DNA of 41,089 bases, taken from assembly GCA_022340585.1 (NCBI GenBank), contig JAJDNS010000068.1, positions 1 through 41,089 of the forward strand, read 5' to 3'. The notes below the pieces were generated by a model. The model ran no database searches, had not been told where the DNA came from, and saw nothing but the letters and a program-made list of their open reading frames with translations. This stretch comes from Acidobacteriota bacterium. Lineage in GTDB: Bacteria; Acidobacteriota; Vicinamibacteria; Fen-336. Position 1 is the first letter of the stretch; each line of letters starts with the position of its first letter. Position numbers and translations under genes: made by a program. This document shows positions 8,886-16,347 of the stretch, one piece after another.

Positions 8886-9808
8886 CGCGTCACCAGGTAG
8901 CGGAAGACCGACTCCAGGTCCTCGTCGGGCGAGTACATCTCCGTCACTCCGGCCTCGAGGGCGGCCTCGGGGAGCGCCCCGTAGAACTCGTCCGGACGCT
9001 TCGTCTGCACCGTGAGCCACTCGCCCTCGGCCCCGAAGGAGATGGAGAGAACCGTGGGCCACGCCACGATGGCCTGGGCCAGCCGGCGCGGGTCCCGCGC
9101 CCGCAGAGCCACCGTGTGGGGGTGCTCGTCGAGAAGGTCGCGGATGTCGCGGACGTCCCCCTCGGCCAGGATGCGACCGTTGTGAATGAGGAGAACCCGC
9201 CGGGTCATGGCCTCCACCTCGTGGAGGATGTGGCTCGAGACGACGACGGTCTTCCCCTCGCGGCCCAGGCGACGGACGAGGTCGATGACTCGCCGGCGGT
9301 TGACCGGGTCCATCCCCGCCACCGGCTCGTCGAGGAGCAGGACCTCGGGGTCGTGGGCGATGGACTGGGCCAGCTTGATCCGCTGGCGCATGCCCTTGCT
9401 GTAACCGCCCAGCTTGCGTCCCTTGGCGTCCAGGAGGTCGACCTGGTGCAGCGCGTTCTCGGCCCGCCGGAGACACTCGGCCTCGTCGTACCCGGTGAAG
9501 CGCAGAAGCGTGGTCAGGAACTCCAGCCCGGTCAGCCGCTCCCAGAAGGCGTCGATCTCCGGGCACATTCCCACTCGATGGAACAGCTCCGGCGAGCCCC
9601 AGGACGGGCGACCGAGCAGCCGCACCTCGCCCTGGCTCGGCCGCAGCTGACCCGCGGTCAGCTTCAGGAAGGTGGACTTCCCCGCACCGTTGGGACCAAG
9701 GAGTCCGGTCACCCCGGGAGGGATGTCGATGGTGACGTCGTTGAGGGCGATCACCGGCCCGTACCAGCGAGACGCTCGCGCGAAGGCGATGGGGGCGGCG
9801 GCGCTCAC
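8882..9808 (-). CDS. ABC transporter ATP-binding protein
   Basis: This is a 308-residue ABC ATPase with Walker A GPNGAGKST (38-46), a signature region of the divergent form YSKGMRQR, Walker B VLLLDEP and the H-loop SSH. After the roughly 220-residue nucleotide-binding domain there is a C-terminal extension of about 85 residues, as in NatA/GldA-type exporters that pair with ABC-2 permeases. It starts with GTG 9808, which overlaps the upstream permease stop in GTGA, and its own stop overlaps the next permease start in ATGA. It therefore probably energises the permease at 8076-8885. Confidence 0.88.
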   Translation of the reverse strand: MSAAAPIAFARASRWYGPVIALNDVTIDIPPGVTGLLGPNGAGKSTFLKLTAGQLRPSQGEVRLLGRPSWGSPELFHRVGMCPEIDAFWERLTGLEFLTTLLRFTGYDEAECLRRAENALHQVDLLDAKGRKLGGYSKGMRQRIKLAQSIAHDPEVLLLDEPVAGMDPVNRRRVIDLVRRLGREGKTVVVSSHILHEVEAMTRRVLLIHNGRILAEGDVRDIRDLLDEHPHTVALRARDPRRLAQAIVAWPTVLSISFGAEGEWLTVQTKRPDEFYGALPEAALEAGVTEMYSPDEDLESVFRYLVTR

Positions 9809-10650
9809 GTGACGATCTCCACCGCCCGCACCCGCACCCGCAGGATCGCGAGGCAGGCGAGGGACACGACGAGGAGGACGGCGGCGGGGGCGGCCCAGTG
9901 CATGGCCAGCTCGGGATCGGCCAGCCCGAACAGCGACGACCCCAGGGACCGAAGGTCGGCCTGGAACGACACCACCATGGCCTCGCGACGTCCGAAGCCG
10001 TGCTGGAGCACGACCCGCACCATCTCGAGACCGAAGATGAGACCGAAGAAGGCGAGCCCGGCCACCCGGGCGCTACGGGACAGCGCCGACACCGTGAGGG
10101 CCAGGAGGCTCACGAAGAGGCTGATGACGAAGGAGTGGAGGACGATGGCCGGCCCGATCCAGGCGAGCTCCCACGCGAAGAACTGGTCGGGGGCGAGGCT
10201 GAGAGCGGCGGCGTAGAGCCCGAGCGCGGGGACCAGGGTCACCGCGAGGTTGAGGGCGAGGGGGACGCCGAGCTTTCCGAGCACGTAGTCACGGCGGGTG
10301 AGAGGCCGCGAGAGGTACACGAGAATGCCGCCGGTCCGGAGATCGTTGGCGATGAGCCCGGAGGCCCCGAAGATCGAGAGCAGGATCGTGAAGCCGATCT
10401 GCATGTTCAGGAACTGCCCGAAGAGCCGGCCGTCCACGGGAAGCACCCGCCCCGCCTCCGGGAAGCGGGTCACGACGTAGACCTGGATGACGCGCACCAC
10501 GAAGGGCAGGAACGACACCGCGAGGAGACCCAGGAACGCCCGCTTGGACAGGATCAGCCGCAGCGCTTCGCGCGTGATCGGCCAGAAGCGGACCTGGCGG
10601 AGCGGGCCCCGCGCCTCGTACCGCCGGTAGCCCTGGTCGTAGATGGGCAT
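9805..10650 (-). CDS. ABC-2 type transporter permease
   Basis: This 281-residue permease has about six transmembrane helices. It begins MPIYDQGYRRYEARGP, an N-terminus often seen in acidobacterial ABC-2 permeases encoded in paired exporter clusters. It contains the coupling segment ANDLRTGGILVYLSRPLTRRDYVLGK, equivalent to that of the second permease downstream. ATG 10650 overlaps the stop of the upstream ATPase by one base (TGATG). Its stop is shared with the GTG of the next ATPase. It pairs most naturally with the ATPase at 10650-11585. Substrate is unknown. Confidence 0.85.
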   Translation of the reverse strand: MPIYDQGYRRYEARGPLRQVRFWPITREALRLILSKRAFLGLLAVSFLPFVVRVIQVYVVTRFPEAGRVLPVDGRLFGQFLNMQIGFTILLSIFGASGLIANDLRTGGILVYLSRPLTRRDYVLGKLGVPLALNLAVTLVPALGLYAAALSLAPDQFFAWELAWIGPAIVLHSFVISLFVSLLALTVSALSRSARVAGLAFFGLIFGLEMVRVVLQHGFGRREAMVVSFQADLRSLGSSLFGLADPELAMHWAAPAAVLLVVSLACLAILRVRVRAVEIVT

Positions 10651-11585
10651 CAGCCCTGGATCTCGTGGCCGAGGGCGGCGAGGAAGACGTCCTCGAGGGT
10701 CTCGGCGCCGGGACGGAGGTGGCGGACCTGGACCCCGCACTCCTTCGCCAGCCGGAAGATGGTGTCCGGTCCCTGTCCCTCGGGGAGGAAGAGGCGGAAC
10801 CCGTCCTCTCCGTCGCGCCAGTCGCCGCCGAGGTCCTTGAGGTCGGTGAGGACTCCGGTGGCGTCGCCCTTGAAGCGGACGTCGAAGGCCTGTCGCCGGG
10901 GTCCGGTCAGGTCGCGGATCGTTCCCGTCCGGGCCACCTGGCCCTGGTTCAGGACGATCACGTTCTCGCAGACCCGCTCGACGTCGCGCAGCAGGTGGGA
11001 GCAGAGGATCAGGCTCATGCCCCGCCGGGTCGCCACGTCCTTGATGAGGGCGAGCATCTCCTCCCGGCCCTGGGGGTCGAGGCCGTTGGTGGGCTCGTCG
11101 AGGAGCAGCAGGTCGGGATCGTGGACGAGGGCCTGGGCCAGCTTCGCCCGCTGCTTCATCCCCGTCGAGTAGGTTTCGACGTTGCGGTAGCGGGCCTCCC
11201 CGAGACCGACATAGTAGAGGACCTCGTGCGACCGGCTGATCGCCTCGTCGCGGGGCAGGCCGGACAACTCCCCGGCAAAGGCCACGAAGGCGGAGGCGGT
11301 CATGCCGGGCAGGTGGCAGTCCTGCTCGGGCATGTAGCCGAGTCGTCGTCGCACCTCGAGGGCCTGCTTCGTCGGGTCGAGGCCGAAGGCGGCCATCCGC
11401 CCCCGGTCGGGGTCGAGGAACCCGAGGAGCGTCTTGAGGAGCGTCGTCTTCCCCGCCCCGTTCGGCCCGAGCAGGCCCGTGGGTCCCGGAGGGAATCCCC
11501 CCGAGACCCCGGCCAGGGCCTGGACCAGGCCGTAGGACACGGCCAGGTCCTGGAACTGGACGAGGGGCGCCGCTTCGTCAGTCAT
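10650..11585 (-). CDS. ABC transporter ATP-binding protein
   Basis: This 311-residue ABC ATPase has Walker A GPNGAGKTT (40-48), signature YSTGMKQR, Walker B LLLLDEP followed by TNGLDPQGRE, and an H-loop in CSHLLRDVE. A C-terminal domain of about 90 residues follows the nucleotide-binding domain. I chose ATG 11585, which overlaps the upstream stop by eight bases (ATGACTGA); an alternative ATG at 11597 adds four residues. It is the first of the two ATPases of the operon. Although similar in length and design to the second one, the sequences differ clearly, so this is not a recent duplication. Confidence 0.87.
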   Translation of the reverse strand: MTDEAAPLVQFQDLAVSYGLVQALAGVSGGFPPGPTGLLGPNGAGKTTLLKTLLGFLDPDRGRMAAFGLDPTKQALEVRRRLGYMPEQDCHLPGMTASAFVAFAGELSGLPRDEAISRSHEVLYYVGLGEARYRNVETYSTGMKQRAKLAQALVHDPDLLLLDEPTNGLDPQGREEMLALIKDVATRRGMSLILCSHLLRDVERVCENVIVLNQGQVARTGTIRDLTGPRRQAFDVRFKGDATGVLTDLKDLGGDWRDGEDGFRLFLPEGQGPDTIFRLAKECGVQVRHLRPGAETLEDVFLAALGHEIQG

Positions 11586-14163
11586 TGCTGTCTTCAACGA
11601 GATCCGCGCCCGCGCGGTTCCTTTGTTCTTTCCCGGCAGCCGCGGCCGATGGACCCGCCCCGGGCTCCGGACGCAGGACGGCCTCTCCGTCGATGGTCAG
11701 GTCCGCCCGGGCGAAGACCGCCCGCTGGCCGTCTCGACCGTGCACGACATGATACGGGCGAAGGGGAAGATCGACCCGAGCCCCGGTGGAGCGCAGGACG
11801 AACGGCCGCAGTCCCGCGACCCGCAGGACGCCCTCGCCCCCCACGGTCATCGGGAGACGGGCCACGGTATCCGGAGAACGGACGAGAAGCGTGGCGGCCC
11901 CGGGCCCGCCGATCACCTCGTCGGGGCGGACGAGCACCGCCCCCCGGGCAAAGGCCAGGGTCTCGTTCCCCACCGCGAGGGTCTGGCCGAACCTGGGCGC
12001 TCGGCGCCCCGACGGCCACTGCTCGAGGGTGAAGGCGAAGGCCAGGAGCACCACCGTCGCCCCGAAGAGGACGGCCACCGGCGAGCTGCCGACCCTCTCG
12101 CGGCTCGCCAGGGACACAATCGCCGGCCAACGCAGCCGGCCCCGGCCCGGCATCGGTCCCCGGGAGGGCCGGCCGGCCCCGGCGAGCGCGGCCCGGCGCC
12201 ACCAGACCGCGGCCACCCCGACGACGACGAGCCAGGCGCCGACGCGCGCCCAGAGGCCGGGCGCGGCCCGGGCCCAGCTCCTCAGGTGCAGGTTCGGGAT
12301 GTACTGGTTCCCGTCGGCGTACGTGCTCTTCGCCAGGAGCAGGGCCGAGTCGTTGGCCGCGTGCGGGTCCTGCCAGAGCGCGAGGGCCAGGGCCGCGGAC
12401 CAGCCGGCCAGGATGAGACCCAGGGCGAGGGCCCCGCGCCGGCCCGGCACGCGGACCAGGGCCAACGCGACGAGGGCGATCACCAGTGGGGCCACCGGCA
12501 TGAAGTAGCGTCCGAGGTTGCACACCGCGCCCGCCCAGTTGTCGGCGGAGGCCACGGTCAGGTAGTAGACCGTCGCCGCGGGGAGCACGACGGCGAAGCG
12601 TCGGGCACCACCGAGCACGAGGCCCGCCGCGCCCAGGATCAGCAGGGGGACGTAGGGCAGGATGCCGTAGCGCGCGTCGAGAAGGATGCCCAGGATTCCC
12701 TGCCCCATCCGCGCCGTGGTCACCCCGCCCGGCCCCCAGGCCAGGAAGAGCGCGTCCGGGCGCACGCTTCCGGTGATGGCGAAGTTGTAGAGCGCAGTCA
12801 GGTAGAGGCTCACCGCCTGGGGGACGAGGAAGGCCGCCAGCCACCGAGGCAGTCGATGGCCACCCCGAGGACGCTGCCTCCACATCACCCACAGGGCGGT
12901 GGCCACGAGGACGAGCCAGACCGGAAGAAACTTCTGGTGCAGCCAGGGCAGGGTGGCGAGCAATCCCCCGTAGAACCAGGGATGTCGTCCCAGCCGCCCC
13001 GGTCTCAACGCCAGGGCGTGGAAGGCCACCGCCAGGACGAGCGCCCCTGGCATCTCCGGGTAGAACTGAAAGAAGTAGAAGAGGAAGGGCGGCAGGAGCG
13101 CGAAGAGGAACGCGAGCACCGCCCCGACCCCCGGCCGTCCGGTGGCATCGCGGACGAGGACGAAGACGGCCACCACGAGGAGAGCCGCCACCAGGTTCCA
13201 CGCGAGCACACTCACCGGGATCGGCCCCGCGGTGCCCCGCGCCCGGTTGAGGGCCCGGTCGATGCGGAACGTCGGCGCCAGGAGGAAGGACGGCCCCGGC
13301 GCCAGCACGTAGTAGACCCCGCCCTCCTTGCCGCGGATCGTCTGCCGGGTGATGCGCGTGGCCCGGATCGCATCGCGACCGGCCTCGCCCCGAGCAACCG
13401 CCGCCGCCATTCGCCCCGACTCCCGGGCCAGGGTGCCACCCGCCGCGACCAGGGCCTCGGCCGGGGGTGTGGTCGGCAGCTCCTCCATCGCCGCGCTCAC
13501 TCCCTCCGCGTCCAGGGTGAGATCGTGGCCCAGGGCCACGGCCTGACGGAGGTACTTGGGCTCGTTGCCCGGATGACCGTCCCAGTGGTGGGCCCATTCC
13601 GGCGTCAGGAGGGCGTAGCCCAGGAACGCGAGGAGAAGGATCGCGCGCGGGCCGGGGGCGGGGAAGCGGAGGGGCGGCAGCCGAAGCGCCAGGACCGCGG
13701 CGAGGGCGGCGACATCCTGCGCGACGCCGAGGTCCTGGGTGAGCGCGACCGGAAGGGTGAACCCGTAGGGGTAGGACCACCGAGAGGCCACCGCGGCGAG
13801 GGCGAGGACACTCAGCGCCGGCCGGAGAAGGAGGGGCGCGAAGGTCGGGACCTCGGCGTCCAGGGCAGCGGCCAGGGACGTCTTCTCGGATCGGGAGCGT
13901 TTCCACCCCAGAGCGCCCCAGGCCACGAGGCCTCCGAGGAGCCACGCGGCAACCCGGACCGCGCCCGCCCCCCCCTCGGCCCCCATCGCCCGGGCGACTT
14001 CCGCCAGAAAGCCGGCGGGTTCCATCTCGGCCCGCAGGACGAGCCCCAGGGCACGGTCCACCTCCCGGGCGAGCCCGTGGAACGCGAACGGCAGGAGCGC
14101 GAGGAGGGTGGTGCGGGGGCGAAGCACGGCACGGATTGTCTTACGCCCGTGGTCCAGGACCAA
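11578..14163 (-). CDS. Large polytopic membrane protein, GT-C/GT39-like, unknown function
   Basis: This 861-residue protein has many hydrophobic segments between about residues 15 and 640 and a hydrophilic C-terminal region (about 660-861) with one more membrane helix (VAVLFGATVVLLAFAFTLEQW). Features recall GT-C glycosyltransferases and related membrane proteins. PEWAHHWDGHPGNEPKYL is in an early luminal loop, and YPEMPGALVLAVAFHALAL with LPWLHQKFLPVW resembles integral membrane mannosyltransferases. A clear catalytic DD/DE motif was not identified, so the assignment is tentative. The gene heads the exporter block, overlapping the first ABC ATPase by eight bases, which implies co-production. 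It might modify or deliver the exported molecule. The start at ATG 14163 lies 27 bases after the stop of the small CPXCG gene. Confidence 0.6.
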   Translation of the reverse strand: MVLDHGRKTIRAVLRPRTTLLALLPFAFHGLAREVDRALGLVLRAEMEPAGFLAEVARAMGAEGGAGAVRVAAWLLGGLVAWGALGWKRSRSEKTSLAAALDAEVPTFAPLLLRPALSVLALAAVASRWSYPYGFTLPVALTQDLGVAQDVAALAAVLALRLPPLRFPAPGPRAILLLAFLGYALLTPEWAHHWDGHPGNEPKYLRQAVALGHDLTLDAEGVSAAMEELPTTPPAEALVAAGGTLARESGRMAAAVARGEAGRDAIRATRITRQTIRGKEGGVYYVLAPGPSFLLAPTFRIDRALNRARGTAGPIPVSVLAWNLVAALLVVAVFVLVRDATGRPGVGAVLAFLFALLPPFLFYFFQFYPEMPGALVLAVAFHALALRPGRLGRHPWFYGGLLATLPWLHQKFLPVWLVLVATALWVMWRQRPRGGHRLPRWLAAFLVPQAVSLYLTALYNFAITGSVRPDALFLAWGPGGVTTARMGQGILGILLDARYGILPYVPLLILGAAGLVLGGARRFAVVLPAATVYYLTVASADNWAGAVCNLGRYFMPVAPLVIALVALALVRVPGRRGALALGLILAGWSAALALALWQDPHAANDSALLLAKSTYADGNQYIPNLHLRSWARAAPGLWARVGAWLVVVGVAAVWWRRAALAGAGRPSRGPMPGRGRLRWPAIVSLASRERVGSSPVAVLFGATVVLLAFAFTLEQWPSGRRAPRFGQTLAVGNETLAFARGAVLVRPDEVIGGPGAATLLVRSPDTVARLPMTVGGEGVLRVAGLRPFVLRSTGARVDLPLRPYHVVHGRDGQRAVFARADLTIDGEAVLRPEPGAGPSAAAAGKEQRNRAGADLVEDSND

Positions 14164-14190
14164 GCTCGACGAGCGCTCCGCCCCGGCGTC

Positions 14191-14376
14191 TCAGTCGACG
14201 CTGACGCTGCTCGACAGAACCTCCCCGGCCTTGCAGCGGACGAAGATCTCGAGGGCGCGGCCACAGATCGGACAGCTCACGAAGTGGCTCTGCTCCTCCG
14301 CGTCCACGTCCGCCTCCAGGGCAAACGGCTCCGCGCAGGCCGGGCAATCGACGACGATCTCCTCCACGACCCTCAT
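14191..14376 (-). CDS. CPXCG-motif cysteine-rich protein
   Basis: This 61-residue protein has CPAC at 11-14 and CPIC at 35-38, with an acidic segment EADVDAEEQSHFV between them and a further Cys at 48. The layout matches the small Cys_rich_CPXG family (about 60 residues, two CxxC knuckles around an acidic linker), although the first motif reads CPAC-A rather than CPxCG. It probably binds one zinc ion; the role of the family is not established. The gene is divergent from the GspE-N kinase and is followed after 27 bases by the polytopic membrane protein, so it may be the first gene of the seven-gene exporter operon. Confidence 0.7.
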   Translation of the reverse strand: MRVVEEIVVDCPACAEPFALEADVDAEEQSHFVSCPICGRALEIFVRCKAGEVLSSSVSVD

Positions 14377-14407
14377 CGTACCCCGGCCACGGGCCGGGAA
14401 CTGCCGG

Positions 14408-14413
14408 TACAAT
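14408..14413 (+). promoter_or_regulatory. Candidate -10 element for the GspE-N kinase gene
   Basis: GGTACAATC with TACAAT at 14408-14413 lies only 17 bases before the ATG, which would give a very short leader. The same string GGTACAATC occurs at 31299-31307 ahead of the DoxX fusion gene. Confidence 0.3.
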
Positions 14414-14430
14414 CTTGGTCGGTTCCCCAC

Positions 14431-15684
14431 ATGGCTCCCTCTGCCCCCGAGGCGACCGCCGCGCCGCCACGGCATTCCGCCATCGACATCGCTGACGCGC
14501 TCCTCTGCGTGCTGGTGTTCGAACGGGCGTCCGCGCTCATGCTGGCCCCCGGGGGCGATCGCTACGAGGTGGTGCTGACGCGGGAGTCCGCCCCGGAACC
14601 CCTGGCCGATCTCCCGCCGACCCTCGGCCATGCCGTCGCCGCGCGCCTGGGCCTGATGGGGGGGCTCGACCCCTGGGGCACCGGCGATCGCCTGGGACGG
14701 GTGACGGTCCGAGTGGGCCGGGCGCGCGGTGAGTTCGTGGTCATCCTGCGTGACCTGGAGACCGGGTTCGAAGCCGAGCTGCGCCGGCTCGTCGAGTACG
14801 GGGACGCGGCGACGACGGGGGAGCTGGCGAGCGGCACGGGGCGGATCGGTCCCTACCTCATCGAGCGCGAGATTGGGCGGGGCGCCATGGGGATCGTGTA
14901 CCGGGCCACCCGGGAGGGAGCGAGCACCCCGGTGGCGGTGAAGCTCCTCAACCCGACCATCGCCGCCGACCCGGCCATGTCCGCGCGCTTCGTCCGGGAG
15001 GGCCGTGCCGCCGCCCTGGTCAACGACACCGGGGTCGTGGGGGTGACCGACTTCGGGACGCTCCCCGACGGCCAGAGCTTCCTCGTCATGGAGCTGGTGG
15101 AGGGACGCACCCTGGAAGAGGTCCTCGAGAAGAGCGGTCCCCTGCTACCCGAAGAGGCGGTGCGGATTGTGCGGCGGATCGCCGCGGCCCTGGCCGCCGC
15201 TCACGTCCGGGGCGTCATCCACCGCGACCTCAAGCCGTCCAACGTCTTCGTCACCGCCGAGGACCAGATCAAGATCGTCGACTTCGGGGCCGCCCTCGTC
15301 CAGGACGCGCTGCGCGGCGCCACCGCCGAAGCGTCGGTGATCCTGGGCACGCCGGCCTACATGGCTCCCGAGCAGGCGCAGGCCCGGCCCACCGACGACC
15401 GGGCCGACGTCTACTCGCTGGGGTGCATCCTCTTCCGCATGCTGTCCGGGGCCCCGCCGTTCCAGGGGGGTGCCGTGCTCGAGGTCTTGCAGAAGCACAT
15501 CCACGACGCCCCTCCCCAGGTCACCAGCCCCCGGGGCCCCTTGCCCGAGCGCCTCGTCGAGTGCGTGGCCCGGGCTCTCGCCAAGCTCCCGGAGGAGCGC
15601 TTCCGCGGCGTCAGCGAGATGAAGGAAACCCTCGACCTGGTGCAGCGAGAGCTGGGTGGTTCGGACAGGATTCCCCGCCCATGA
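14431..15684 (+). CDS. Serine/threonine protein kinase with N-terminal GspE/PilB-like domain
   Basis: This is a 417-residue soluble protein. Residues about 15-130 (AIDIADALLCVLVFERAS, then APGGDRYEVVL, PPTLGHAVAARLGLMGGLDP and VTVRVGRARGEFVVILRDL) follow the fold order of the N-terminal domain of GspE/PilB/PilT secretion ATPases. The usual S-D-I-H-L-E is degraded and there is no Walker ATPase part. Residues 137 to about 405 are a Hanks-type kinase: glycine loop IGRGAMGIVYRA, K171 in VAVKLL, H264-R265-D266 with N271 in HRDLKPSN, DFG in IVDFGAA and an APE-type YMAPEQA. All catalytic residues are present, so it should be active. There is no membrane segment, unlike many bacterial PknB proteins. 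Its stop overlaps the ATG of the next gene (ATGA), tying it to the receiver protein. The GspE-N assignment is by pattern only. Confidence 0.8.
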   Translation: MAPSAPEATAAPPRHSAIDIADALLCVLVFERASALMLAPGGDRYEVVLTRESAPEPLADLPPTLGHAVAARLGLMGGLDPWGTGDRLGRVTVRVGRARGEFVVILRDLETGFEAELRRLVEYGDAATTGELASGTGRIGPYLIEREIGRGAMGIVYRATREGASTPVAVKLLNPTIAADPAMSARFVREGRAAALVNDTGVVGVTDFGTLPDGQSFLVMELVEGRTLEEVLEKSGPLLPEEAVRIVRRIAAALAAAHVRGVIHRDLKPSNVFVTAEDQIKIVDFGAALVQDALRGATAEASVILGTPAYMAPEQAQARPTDDRADVYSLGCILFRMLSGAPPFQGGAVLEVLQKHIHDAPPQVTSPRGPLPERLVECVARALAKLPEERFRGVSEMKETLDLVQRELGGSDRIPRP

Positions 15685-16277
15685 GCCTGCGTCGTGTGCT
15701 CGTGGTGGACGGGGACCCGGGAGCCGTCGAGGCGGTCCGCGCCGCCCTTCCCTCCGCGAGCTACGAGGTCGTCCCCGCGGACAGCGCCGCCTCGGCCTTG
15801 AACCATCTCCGGGACGGGTCGCCGGACACCCTGGTGAGCGAGCTCGTGCTCCCCGACGCCCACGGGCTTCACCTGCTCGTGGAGGCCCGCCTGCGCTACC
15901 CCCGGGTGCCCCGGATCGTGGTCACCGCCGTCGAGGACTTCGCGGCCGCGGTCGATGCCATCAACGAAGCCGAGGTCTTCCGCTTCCTGCGCAAGCCCCT
16001 GGATCCCTCCTCGCTGCGGTCCGCGATCGACGACGCCCTCGGCCGCGCCGAGGCCCTGAGCGAGGCGAGGGACGTGCGGGAGACGGCCGAGCGCCGACGG
16101 CGGGCCCTCGTCGATCTCGAGACCGACTTCCCGGGGATCTCCATGGTGTCCCTTGGGCCCGAGGGCTACTTCATCCCGCCCCAGCGCCTCCGCGGCCTGG
16201 TCACGCGTCTCGAGGGCACCCCACTTGGGGAAGCCCTCGCCGCCGCCATCCAGCTCCCGGGCCCCGAGGCGTCCTAG
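15681..16277 (+). CDS. Response-regulator receiver protein with Glu at the phospho-acceptor site
   Basis: This 198-residue protein has a CheY-like receiver domain at residues 5-125. The acidic cluster is in LVVDGDPG, the Thr is in IVVTAVED and the conserved Lys in FRFLRKPLD, so the receiver fold is clear. At the phospho-acceptor position the sequence reads LVSELVLPDAHG, where the usual Asp is E54 (codon GAG at 15840-15842), a change that often mimics the phosphorylated state. Residues 130-198 form a short helix and a compact tail with no DNA-binding or enzymatic domain recognised. The gene starts inside the kinase stop codon (ATGA). Kinase and receiver are therefore a coupled pair. The receiver may be a kinase substrate or an output adaptor; that is inference. 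Confidence 0.8.
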   Translation: MSLRRVLVVDGDPGAVEAVRAALPSASYEVVPADSAASALNHLRDGSPDTLVSELVLPDAHGLHLLVEARLRYPRVPRIVVTAVEDFAAAVDAINEAEVFRFLRKPLDPSSLRSAIDDALGRAEALSEARDVRETAERRRRALVDLETDFPGISMVSLGPEGYFIPPQRLRGLVTRLEGTPLGEALAAAIQLPGPEAS

Positions 16278-16285
16278 TCGCGCCC

Positions 16286-16314
16286 TTGGCCGGGGACGAG
16301 GCCTCCACCATAAT
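16286..16314 (+). promoter_or_regulatory. Candidate sigma-70 promoter for the lyase-hydrolase gene
   Basis: TTGGCC (16286-16291), 17-base spacer, CATAAT (16309-16314) followed by C. The -10 ends 33 bases before the GTG start. Confidence 0.4.
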
Positions 16315-16347
16315 CCACTCGGTGGGCGACCCCAGGGAGGACTCGCC

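Noticed and set aside
8886..9566. N-terminal extension of the second ABC-2 permease
   Set aside because: The open frame continues upstream but is antisense-type noise overlapping the ATPase gene; ATG 8885 overlaps the ATPase stop in ATGA and starts a normal permease.
11623..14430. Very long open plus-strand frame upstream of the GspE-N kinase
   Set aside because: It is antisense to the polytopic membrane gene and CPXCG gene, has the Arg/Gly/Pro/Asp-rich composition of a GC-rich shadow frame, and has no domain. The kinase starts at ATG 14431.
14431..16277. Kinase and receiver as part of a toxin or phage-defence island
   Set aside because: No nuclease, helicase, integrase or other defence-type gene nearby; the flanks are an exporter operon and a polysaccharide-degrading enzyme.
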